24,537 bases of DNA from SVEL01 sp964573715 (GTDB lineage Bacteria; Bacillota; Clostridia; Lachnospirales; Lachnospiraceae), in contig CAZNKR010000028.1 of NCBI GenBank assembly GCA_964573715.1, forward strand, positions 1 through 24,537. Direction: 5' to 3'. The first letter of the stretch is position 1. The number at the start of each line of letters is the position of its first letter. The position numbers and the translations under genes were made by a program. The notes beneath the pieces are model-generated. The model was not told where the DNA came from. It saw only the letters and a list, made by a program, of their open reading frames with translations, and ran no database searches. Shown here in pieces: positions 15,825 through 22,516 of the stretch.

Positions 15825-16064
15825 TTAATAACTCCATAATATATCCTTTACATAGATTAATTTTGCTAGCATGTCCAGTTTCTTTATATGAGAAATATAG
15901 TCATTCTCATTATATATATACCAGCAATTTTTACCATTTCGTTTAGCTTCATTTAATGCAAAATCACATCTTTTTAGTAATTGCTCATAGTCATTTCTGT
16001 ATAAAGGAAATTCAACAATCCCCGATGAAACTGTATAAAAAGTTTTATATCCAGATGCATAAAT
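15825..16064 (-). pseudogene. C-terminal fragment of a GGDEF-domain (diguanylate cyclase-like) protein
   Basis: The minus strand reads YTVSSGIVEFPLYRNDYE, then QLLKRCDFALNEAKRNGKNC and a further 30 residues to a TAA at 15825-15827. This is the last third of a GGDEF domain: [ST]-x-GI, then YExLLKxADxALYxAKxxGKN. The GGDEF active-site part is missing, and a stop codon (16065-16067) precedes the readable stretch without any start. The next fragment downstream (GerA-like) continues in the same frame after one stop, so two unrelated relics now abut. The reading frame itself is intact over 79 codons, so decay may be fairly recent. Confidence 0.7.
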
Positions 16065-16097
16065 TTAACCATAAAATACATTTAAGCGTTAATGAAC

Positions 16098-16886
16098 TTA
16101 TTTAATAATTTTCGATGGGCACTTAGATGCGCATATTCCACAATTAATGCAATTAGAATAATCAATGCTTGCCAAATTATCTGTTACTGTTACTGCTTTA
16201 GTTTCACAGTTTTTTTCGCAAATTTTACAACCAATACATCCTGTCTTACATACTGCTTTTACATCTTTACCTTTATCCTTAGAAGCACAGGCTACATGAT
16301 AATTATTTTCATAAGGTATAAGGTCTATGAGATGTTTTGGACATGTTTTAACACACTTACCACAAGAAACACACTTTTCTTTATCAACAAAAGCAATTCC
16401 ATCAATTATATGTATTGCATCATATTCGCATGCCTTAACACATGAACCATATCCTAAGCATCCATAGTCACAGCCTTTATCTCCACCACCTGGAACATAA
16501 ACAGCATCAGCACAGCTTTGATTACCAACATAATCATATTTTTTTGTTGCTATTTCACAGTTTCCAGAGCACTTAACAAAGGCAACCTTTTTAACAACTT
16601 CAACTTTTGTACCCATGATATCTCCAACTGTCATAGCTACTGCCGCTCCGCCAACTGGACATCCGTTTGCAGGTGATAGACCTTTTGCTATAGCTTCTGC
16701 AAGTCCATCACATCCAGGAAATCCACATCCACCACAATTATTTCCTGGTAATGCTTCTCTTATTTTGGATATTTTTTCATCCTGTTTCACCGACAAAAAC
16801 TTTCCTGCTAAGCCTAAAAGTCCTCCTATAAGTAAACCAGTTCCACCAACTAAAAGACAAGCTTTTAATATACTAATAAAATCCAT
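16098..16886 (-). CDS. rnfB: Rnf complex subunit RnfB (iron-sulfur electron entry)
   Basis: RnfB accepts electrons from reduced ferredoxin on the cytoplasmic face of the Rnf complex. One N-terminal membrane helix (about residues 8-30) is followed by the four-cysteine Fe-S domain NNCGGCGFPGC (C51, C54, C59, and C76 in NGCP). Ferredoxin-type clusters follow: CLGYGSCVKAC, CVSCGKCVKTCP, CIGCKICEKNC and CINCGICASKCP. Length is 262 aa. The ATG lies five bases after GGAGGTAGGT, 9 bp past the rnfA stop. It is the last gene of rnfCDGEAB. I see no strong terminator directly after it; the gap downstream holds the pseudogene fragments. Confidence 0.97.
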   Translation of the reverse strand: MDFISILKACLLVGGTGLLIGGLLGLAGKFLSVKQDEKISKIREALPGNNCGGCGFPGCDGLAEAIAKGLSPANGCPVGGAAVAMTVGDIMGTKVEVVKKVAFVKCSGNCEIATKKYDYVGNQSCADAVYVPGGGDKGCDYGCLGYGSCVKACEYDAIHIIDGIAFVDKEKCVSCGKCVKTCPKHLIDLIPYENNYHVACASKDKGKDVKAVCKTGCIGCKICEKNCETKAVTVTDNLASIDYSNCINCGICASKCPSKIIK

Positions 16887-16895
16887 ACCTACCTC

Positions 16896-17471
16896 CTATA
16901 ATAATCCTGCAAAGCCACTAAAAGCGATTGCCATTAGCCCTGCAGTTAATAAAACAATAGGTGTTCCTTTAAATGCCTTAGGAATGTTATTATATTCCAT
17001 TTTTTCCCTTATTCCGGCCAATATAACAATAGCTATTGTAAATCCAATGGCTGTAAATAATCCGTTAACAATACTTGTTAATAAATTATAATCTTTTTGA
17101 ACATTTGTAAGTGCAACACCTAATACAGCACAGTTTGTAGTAATAAGTGGTAAATATACACCAAGAGAGTGATAAAGGGATGGAGAAAACTTTTTAAGAG
17201 CCATCTCAACAAACTGAACAAGAGCAGCAATTAAAAGAATAAAAACTATCGTTTCTAAATATTCAACCTTTGCCGGTACTAAAATAAAATTATATACAAG
17301 AGAGGTAAGGGCTGATGAAATTGTAATAACAAAAACTACAGCACCACCCATACCTAAAGCTGTTTTAGGTTTCTTGGAAACGCCTAAGAAAGGACACAAA
17401 CCAAGAAATTGACTAAGTACAACATTATTAACTAAAGCTGCTGCTAATGCGATTTTTAGTAATGAACTCAT
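16896..17471 (-). CDS. rnfA: Rnf complex membrane subunit RnfA
   Basis: Six-helix membrane subunit that, with RnfE, forms the ion-translocating core and, by homology to Nqr, a membrane Fe-S site. The family block ALVNNVVLSQFLGLCPFLGVSKK is near the N-terminus (NNVVLSQFLG from about residue 14), and TTNCAVLG follows mid-protein; the cysteines in FLGLCPF and TNCAV are the expected cluster ligands. I chose ATG 17469-17471 (191 aa), nine bases after GGAGG and overlapping the rnfE stop as ATGA. A GTG two codons upstream is too close to the ribosome site. RnfA and RnfE are paralogues. Confidence 0.96.
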   Translation of the reverse strand: MSSLLKIALAAALVNNVVLSQFLGLCPFLGVSKKPKTALGMGGAVVFVITISSALTSLVYNFILVPAKVEYLETIVFILLIAALVQFVEMALKKFSPSLYHSLGVYLPLITTNCAVLGVALTNVQKDYNLLTSIVNGLFTAIGFTIAIVILAGIREKMEYNNIPKAFKGTPIVLLTAGLMAIAFSGFAGLL

Positions 17472-18184
17472 TCGCACATACCTCCTTTACATGAACCACA
17501 ATTTCCAGTGCAATCAGCTTCACTATTTTTACTGTCGTTCTTTTTATGACTTTTCACTTTGTTCTGAATAGCAACTAAAAAGGCAAGAACAAAGAATGCT
17601 CCCGGAGCCAGTCCTATTATTCGAATAGGTTCAATATCAAGTCCTGGTTTTTTTGAAATATAATCTAAGATTTTATTTATTCCTGATAAAATATCAAATC
17701 CAAATATTGTACCATAACCTATTATTTCTCGAAAAGCACCAAGTGTACCTAAACCAACAGTAAAACCTAATCCCATTCCAATACCATCAAATAATGATGG
17801 AATAACAGGATTTTTAGAGGCATATGCTTCTGCTCTGCCTAGAATAATACAGTTTACTACAATAAGGGGTATATATATTCCTAATGAATCATTTAATGAT
17901 GGAAGATAGGCCTGAAGTACAAACTGCATAATAGTTACAAAGCTGGCCACGATAACAATGTATGCTGGCACTCTAACTTTATCAGGAATAATATTTCTAA
18001 GTAATGAAATAATTGTATTTGAAAGTGCTAATACAACCATTGTAGTTAATCCCATTCCAAGTCCGTTTATGCAAGATGTAGTTACAGCTAATGTTGGACA
18101 CATACCAAGCATCATAACAAAAGTAGGATTTTCTTTAATAATACCATTATATAGTCTTTCTTTTATGGAAGAAAAAGCTTTCAT
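17468..18184 (-). CDS. rnfE: Rnf complex membrane subunit RnfE with Cys-rich tail
   Basis: Paralogue of RnfA and the other half of the membrane core of the complex. The start is MKAFSSIKERLYNGIIKENP; family blocks are FVMMLGMCPTLAVTTS (cysteine ligand) and VVNCIILGRAEAYASKN. Six membrane segments are visible, ending near residue 208. The C-terminus is unusual: after a basic stretch (KSHKKND) comes DCTGNCGSCKGGMCE, four cysteines in 12 residues. The tail is described as a finding. The ATG shares one base with the rnfG stop (TAATG). Length is 238 aa. Confidence 0.96.
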   Translation of the reverse strand: MKAFSSIKERLYNGIIKENPTFVMMLGMCPTLAVTTSCINGLGMGLTTMVVLALSNTIISLLRNIIPDKVRVPAYIVIVASFVTIMQFVLQAYLPSLNDSLGIYIPLIVVNCIILGRAEAYASKNPVIPSLFDGIGMGLGFTVGLGTLGAFREIIGYGTIFGFDILSGINKILDYISKKPGLDIEPIRIIGLAPGAFFVLAFLVAIQNKVKSHKKNDSKNSEADCTGNCGSCKGGMCE

Positions 18185-18804
18185 TATTTTACCTCGCTTT
18201 CATTGATGATTAATGTTCCCACAATTTTTGCAGCATTAACACCTTTTGTCATTGCCTTTGATGTAATTGTTGCTCCTGATAATGCATCTATATTGTTACC
18301 TTCCACATTATCAGCTTTGTTCACTACAAATAAGCCTTCATTACCATTTGTATATTGAGATAAAAAGTCTTGATTTGTAGCGTTCATACCTAATCCAGCA
18401 GTTTCACTTATGGAAAGAACAGAAACACCATTTATGGAACCATCCATATTTACACCAACTGAAAAGATTATATCGCCACCAAATCCCTCTTTAGACGTTA
18501 CATTTACAATAACCCCAAGAATATTTAAGTCTTTATCCTTAGCCACTGCAACTTCATCAATAACGACATTTTTATTTGTAATACCTTCACTGTTTAATGC
18601 TTTATCAATAGATGACATATTAGAAATATCAACATTTTCAAATGTATTCGCACTTGAAAATACAGCTACATATGCATCATTTTTTGCCTTTTCTTCTTGT
18701 TTTGCACGGGGATTTTTTGTAACTTCGTAAATACTACCTAACAATAATCCGGCAACTAGAGTAATCACGCATAATATAAGGGCATCCTTAACTGACTTAT
18801 TCAT
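18184..18804 (-). CDS. rnfG: Rnf complex flavoprotein subunit RnfG
   Basis: RnfG has one N-terminal membrane helix (about residues 7-27) and an extracytoplasmic FMN-binding domain. The motif LSGATITSKAMTKG near residue 180 is the flavinylation site; the threonine in SGATIT is expected to carry FMN placed by ApbE. GGDIIFSVGVNMDG and ETAGLGMNA are typical of the domain. I chose ATG 18802-18804 (206 aa), six bases after AAAGGAGG, overlapping the rnfD stop by 8 nt (ATGAATAA). A longer reading from 18861 only runs back into rnfD. Electrons pass between RnfD, RnfG and the membrane core. Confidence 0.95.
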   Translation of the reverse strand: MNKSVKDALILCVITLVAGLLLGSIYEVTKNPRAKQEEKAKNDAYVAVFSSANTFENVDISNMSSIDKALNSEGITNKNVVIDEVAVAKDKDLNILGVIVNVTSKEGFGGDIIFSVGVNMDGSINGVSVLSISETAGLGMNATNQDFLSQYTNGNEGLFVVNKADNVEGNNIDALSGATITSKAMTKGVNAAKIVGTLIINESEVK

Positions 18805-19741
18805 GTTTTGCCTCCTTTTTACACTTAGTACCAAAAGGCTTAGGAATTGTAATCTTTTCAATTAACGGAACTAATAAATTACAAAAAATAATTGCAAAGG
18901 AAACACCTTCAGCATTTGGACCAAAGACTCTAAAAATACCTGTTAGAATACCAAGGCAAATACCATAAATCACTTTACCCATTGGCGTTATTGGGGAGGT
19001 TGCATAATCTGTTGCCATAAAAAAAGCACCAAGTAATAAACCACCACCACACAACTGACACGCAAGATAGTATAAATCAAAATTAGAGTTTCCAAAGAGT
19101 AAAATAAAAACAGAAAATGTTAATAAATAAGCAAATGGAATTTTAAAATCAATTATTTTCTTGCATAATAAATATATAGCACCAATAATTAATGCAATAG
19201 CTGATGTTTCACCAATAGTTCCAGATGTAATTCCTAAAAACATATGATATAAATCAAATGTTCCTGTATCACGAATAACCTTAAGAGGAGTTGGTCCTGT
19301 AATAGCATCATAAGTATATACAGTCATCTTTGCTCCAAATGATAAAAGTAAAAAGCATCTAGCAGCCAATGCTGGATTCATGAAATTCTGTCCAATTCCT
19401 CCAAAAAGTTGTTTTACAACAATAATAGCAAATACACTACCTATAATTGCCATCCAGTATGGAAGATTATATGGAAGATTAAGTGCAAGCAATAATCCTG
19501 TAACTACAGCACTAAGATCCTTGATTGTAACCTTTTGTTTCATTAATTTTTCATATAAAAATTCTGATAACACGCAGCTTAATACTGTTACTAATATTAA
19601 TAAAGCAGCTCTAAAGCCAAAATTATAGATACCAAATATAGTTGCTGGCAATAATGCTATGATTACGTCAAGCATAATTGTTGTTGTGCTATTTTTGTCT
19701 CTAACATGTGGATTAGAAGATACCTTCAATAATTCACTCAT
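18797..19741 (-). CDS. rnfD: Rnf complex flavoprotein membrane subunit RnfD
   Basis: Multi-spanning membrane subunit with covalent FMN, paralogous to NqrB. Family blocks are SSNPHVRDKNST at the N-terminus, GGIGQNFMNPALAARCFLL mid-protein and FMATDYATSPITPMGK. The flavinylation motif reads TGPTPL (near residue 150), where the usual form is SGATPL; the acceptor threonine is kept. Length is 314 aa with about nine to ten membrane segments. The start ATG follows AAGGAG, 15 bp past the rnfC stop. Confidence 0.96.
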   Translation of the reverse strand: MSELLKVSSNPHVRDKNSTTTIMLDVIIALLPATIFGIYNFGFRAALLILVTVLSCVLSEFLYEKLMKQKVTIKDLSAVVTGLLLALNLPYNLPYWMAIIGSVFAIIVVKQLFGGIGQNFMNPALAARCFLLLSFGAKMTVYTYDAITGPTPLKVIRDTGTFDLYHMFLGITSGTIGETSAIALIIGAIYLLCKKIIDFKIPFAYLLTFSVFILLFGNSNFDLYYLACQLCGGGLLLGAFFMATDYATSPITPMGKVIYGICLGILTGIFRVFGPNAEGVSFAIIFCNLLVPLIEKITIPKPFGTKCKKEAKHE

Positions 19742-19756
19742 TATAGTAATTCTCCT

Positions 19757-21076
19757 TTATTTTTTTCTCTTAGCTGTAATACTTTTTTTCATAGTCTTTA
19801 TAGACTGGGTAATTTGTCTCTTAGCTGGACAGATGTATGAACAACTTCCACATTCAACGCATTCCATTCCACCTAATTTAATAAATTCCTCTTCATTTCC
19901 ATTATCTGACATCTTTGCAAGCTTTTGTGGAAGGATTCTAGAAGGACAGGCTGATACACATCTACCACAATTAATGCAATTAGAAGGTTCAATATCAAGA
20001 AGAATATCCTTTTTAAACGCAAGAACAGATGATGAGCCCTTGGTTATAGGTATATGAATATCATAAATCGACATTCCCATCATAGGTCCACCAGATATTA
20101 TTTTTTGTGGTTCACACAAAAATTCACTATTATCATCTACTAATTTAGCCATATCAACACCCACAGGCACTAAATAGTTACCGGGATATTTTATAGCGTC
20201 TCCTGTTATTGTAACAACACGTCTAACAAGTGGTGTTCTATCAATTACTGCATTATAGATTGAATAAATAGTATCAATATTATCTACAATACAACCAACA
20301 TCAGCTGGGAGTTTTTTTGAATTTAATGTTCTTTTTGATACAGCATAAATCAAAGAACGTTCTCCACCTTGAGGATATTTAGTAAATAATGTTTTTACCT
20401 CAATATTAGTTTCCTTGGCTGTCATCTTCTTTAATTTAGCAATGGCTTCAAGCTTATTATCTTCAATAGCTATAATTCCCTTTGCATTTTTAAATAAAGA
20501 TAAAACAATTTTTAAACCTTCTATAATTACTTCTGGTTTTTCAATCATTCTTCTATAATCTGATGTTAAATATGGTTCACATTCAGCACCATTAACAATA
20601 ATTAAATTAATATCATCTGGATTCTTCGGACTAAGCTTAACATGAGTTGGAAATCCAGCTCCACCCATACCTACTACTCCAGCTTCTTTAATTAATTCTA
20701 GCTTATCCTCACGAGATAAATCTTCATATTTCCTATTATCTAAAACAGGAACTTTTTCATAAAGGCCATCATTTTCAATAATAACGCAAGATACCTTTGA
20801 TCCATTTGCAACTATTCTATTTTCAATAGCTTTTACAGTACCAGATATTGATGAATGAACATTTGCAGAAATAAATCCATTAATTTCACCAATCTTTTGG
20901 TTAACCAAAACATGATCACCAACACTTACTATTGGTGTTGCAGGTGCTCCAATATGCTGTGATAATGGGATTGCAAATAATCCATCCTCTGGATAATATT
21001 CATCAATTGCTTTTGATCTAGTTCGCTTTTTACCATCATCTGGATGCACTCCACCTTTAAAGGTCAATAAAGACAT
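19757..21076 (-). CDS. rnfC: Rnf complex NADH-side subunit RnfC
   Basis: Peripheral cytoplasmic subunit that exchanges electrons with NAD+/NADH through FMN and two [4Fe-4S] clusters. GVVGMGGAGFPTHVKL (about residues 130-145) is the glycine-rich nucleotide-binding block shared with NuoF, and NGAECEPYLTSDYR follows it. The clusters are CINCGRCVSACP and CVECGSCSYICP near the C-terminus. A lipoyl/biotinyl-like sandwich region (VLVNQKIGEINGFISANVHS) is at residues 50-80. I chose ATG 21074-21076 (439 aa), eight bases after AAGGAG; an ATG six codons upstream precedes that ribosome site. It is the first gene of rnfCDGEAB, which couples ferredoxin:NAD+ oxidoreduction to Na+ or H+ pumping. Confidence 0.97.
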   Translation of the reverse strand: MSLLTFKGGVHPDDGKKRTRSKAIDEYYPEDGLFAIPLSQHIGAPATPIVSVGDHVLVNQKIGEINGFISANVHSSISGTVKAIENRIVANGSKVSCVIIENDGLYEKVPVLDNRKYEDLSREDKLELIKEAGVVGMGGAGFPTHVKLSPKNPDDINLIIVNGAECEPYLTSDYRRMIEKPEVIIEGLKIVLSLFKNAKGIIAIEDNKLEAIAKLKKMTAKETNIEVKTLFTKYPQGGERSLIYAVSKRTLNSKKLPADVGCIVDNIDTIYSIYNAVIDRTPLVRRVVTITGDAIKYPGNYLVPVGVDMAKLVDDNSEFLCEPQKIISGGPMMGMSIYDIHIPITKGSSSVLAFKKDILLDIEPSNCINCGRCVSACPSRILPQKLAKMSDNGNEEEFIKLGGMECVECGSCSYICPAKRQITQSIKTMKKSITAKRKK

Positions 21077-21096
21077 ACAACTAACTCCTTTCATAT

Positions 21097-21125
21097 TGTA
21101 AAATCACAAAATTTGTCATTTTACA
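21097..21125. promoter_or_regulatory. 29-bp dyad in the rnfC leader
   Basis: TGTAAAAT (21097-21104) and ATTTTACA (21118-21125) are perfect inverted arms. Inside them ACAAA (21106-21110) and TTTGT (21112-21116) are a second perfect inverted pair around the central base 21111. Thirteen of fourteen arm positions match. It lies between the predicted -10 box and the ribosome site of rnfC, about +4 to +32, so it could be a repressor operator or an mRNA hairpin. It is not a Rex-type TTGTTAAN4TTAACAA site. Confidence 0.65.
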
Positions 21126-21135
21126 GCTAACAAAT

Positions 21136-21164
21136 ATAATAATATATATTTAGGCTTTAAACAA
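21136..21164 (-). promoter_or_regulatory. Probable rnf operon promoter
   Basis: On the minus strand -35 TTGTTT (21159-21164), a 17-bp spacer and -10 TATTAT (21136-21141, five of six bases). It lies about 60 bp before the rnfC ATG. The region is very AT-rich, so chance matches are possible. Confidence 0.55.
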
Positions 21165-21227
21165 TAATAATATACCTTTTTTCTTATATTTTTGGTATTA
21201 TTATATTAATAAAACAAAGGAGTAATC

Positions 21228-22334
21228 ATGGAAGTAATAACAAAAAATTCAAATCTTAGTTTTTTAGATAATATATATCCTTTATTTCACATAGAAAAAA
21301 CCCTGTTTTTCGATATAGAAACCACAGGATTTTCAACTAAAAATACGAAACTATATTTAATAGGCTGCCTATATTACGACAAATCAACAAAAACATTTTT
21401 TACAAAACAGTTTTTTGCAAAGAATTTTAATGATGAGCCTGAATTACTCGTTGCATTTTTTGAATTTATCAAAGATTTTTCTTTTATTGTTCACTATAAC
21501 GGACAGGGCTTTGATATTCCATATATGGAAGCAAAATGCATAAGCTATAATTTAAATCATTCATTTGATAAATTTACATCAATTGATTTATACAAGCTTA
21601 TTTCTCCAATAAAACATATTCTTAAGTTAGAAAATGCAAAGCAAAAAACAGTTGAATATTTTTTGGATATTGACAGAGAAGATAAATTTAGTGGAAAAGA
21701 TTTAATTAATATTTATTTAGAGTATACCAAAAATGAATCTAATGAATTGCATGATTTACTACTTCTCCATAATTATGAGGATATTATTGGAATGGTTGGT
21801 TTGCTACCAATAATAAATTACAGTAGAATTTTTGAAAATGACTATGAGGTTATAGATGTAAAATATGACGAATATGTCACAAACGAAAAACCATACCGAG
21901 AAGCAATTATTGAATGCAAGCTAAACTATAATATACCAAAGCGAATCTCTTTTGGGGATAGTACATTTTATTTCACGGCTTTTAATAATACCATAAAATT
22001 CAAGATATCTATTTACGATGGTGGTTTAAAATACTTTTATCCAAACTACAAGGATTACTACTATTTGCCAATGGAGGATTGCTCAATTCACAAAAGCGTA
22101 GCCTTTTACGTAGATAAAAACTTTAGAACAAAAGCCAAAGCTGCAAATTGTTACAGCAAGAAAACCGGAAGATTTTTACCACAAATTCATGAAATTATTA
22201 AACCGTATTTTAAGATAAATTATGAAGATAAAACCACCTATTTTGAGTTAACAGATCAAATTATAAAAGATTATCCATCCATAAAAGAATATGTAAATGA
22301 CATTTTAAAGTATTTAAAATCAAGTAAAGGCTGA
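21228..22334 (+). CDS. YprB-type ribonuclease H-like (DEDD exonuclease) protein
   Basis: A predicted DEDD-family 3'-5' exonuclease of the RNase_H_2/YprB group. Catalytic blocks are visible: DxE in FFDIETTGF (residues 28-36), the second Asp in HYNGQGFDIPYM (about residue 95), and a C-terminal YEDIIGM (about residue 185) with the final Asp. The C-terminal half (from about residue 205) is not an exonuclease domain. It looks like a beta-rich accessory region with many aromatic residues (YFYPNYKDYYYLP), as in other members. Length is 368 aa. AAAGGAG lies seven to eight bases before the ATG. It diverges from the rnf operon. The substrate (DNA or RNA) is unknown, and the link to repair is family-level only. 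Confidence 0.82.
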   Translation: MEVITKNSNLSFLDNIYPLFHIEKTLFFDIETTGFSTKNTKLYLIGCLYYDKSTKTFFTKQFFAKNFNDEPELLVAFFEFIKDFSFIVHYNGQGFDIPYMEAKCISYNLNHSFDKFTSIDLYKLISPIKHILKLENAKQKTVEYFLDIDREDKFSGKDLINIYLEYTKNESNELHDLLLLHNYEDIIGMVGLLPIINYSRIFENDYEVIDVKYDEYVTNEKPYREAIIECKLNYNIPKRISFGDSTFYFTAFNNTIKFKISIYDGGLKYFYPNYKDYYYLPMEDCSIHKSVAFYVDKNFRTKAKAANCYSKKTGRFLPQIHEIIKPYFKINYEDKTTYFELTDQIIKDYPSIKEYVNDILKYLKSSKG

Positions 22335-22351
22335 TAATAATATCAGCCTTT
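22326..22351. terminator. Shared hairpin terminator, stop codon inside the stem
   Basis: AAAGGCTGATA (22326-22336), loop ATAA, TATCAGCCTTT (22341-22351): a perfect 11-bp stem. The TGA stop of the YprB-like gene (22332-22334) is inside the 5' arm. On the minus strand the hairpin starts 6 bp after the stop of the small ORF at 22358-22426. T-tracts are short on both sides, so termination strength is uncertain. Confidence 0.7.
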
Positions 22352-22357
22352 GAACTT

Positions 22358-22426
22358 TTAAAACAATATTATAATTTTAGGCTTATTTGCCTGCCATCTG
22401 TCTTTCCTAATAGATGAACTTGTCAT
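22358..22426 (-). CDS. Possible 22-aa small protein
   Basis: ATG 22424-22426 is preceded at seven bases by GGAGGAG, one of the best ribosome sites in the window. The reading frame gives MTSSSIRKDRW followed by QANKPKIIILF and TAA at 22358-22360. The peptide has a basic middle (RKDR, KPK) and a hydrophobic end (IIILF). A hairpin follows directly. It is not a known leader peptide to me, and no gene lies downstream on this strand that it could regulate in cis. It could be a real microprotein, or the ribosome site could be chance. No promoter is clear, though it might be read from the large gene upstream. Confidence 0.4.
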   Translation of the reverse strand: MTSSSIRKDRWQANKPKIIILF

Positions 22427-22516
22427 AAAAATACTCCTCCAAATACTAAATGTTGTTTTCTGTTACAATCATAGTATATGAAGGAGTAAAAAATATAAAC
22501 TGTAAATTTTTTCTAA

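Noticed and set aside
16615..17091. 158-codon plus-strand ORF opposite rnfA/rnfB
   Set aside because: It lies wholly across two certain Rnf genes, is rich in Pro/Ser/Ala as expected for an antisense shadow, and has no ribosome site.
18805..18861. N-terminal extension of RnfG
   Set aside because: It is rnfD coding sequence in another frame; AAAGGAGG points to the ATG at 18804.
19659..20057. 132-codon plus-strand ORF opposite rnfC/rnfD
   Set aside because: Shadow of conserved genes; no independent signals.
21163..21210. Imperfect inverted repeat ATACC/GGTAT before the YprB-like gene
   Set aside because: Short, bulged and in extremely AT-rich sequence; likely chance.
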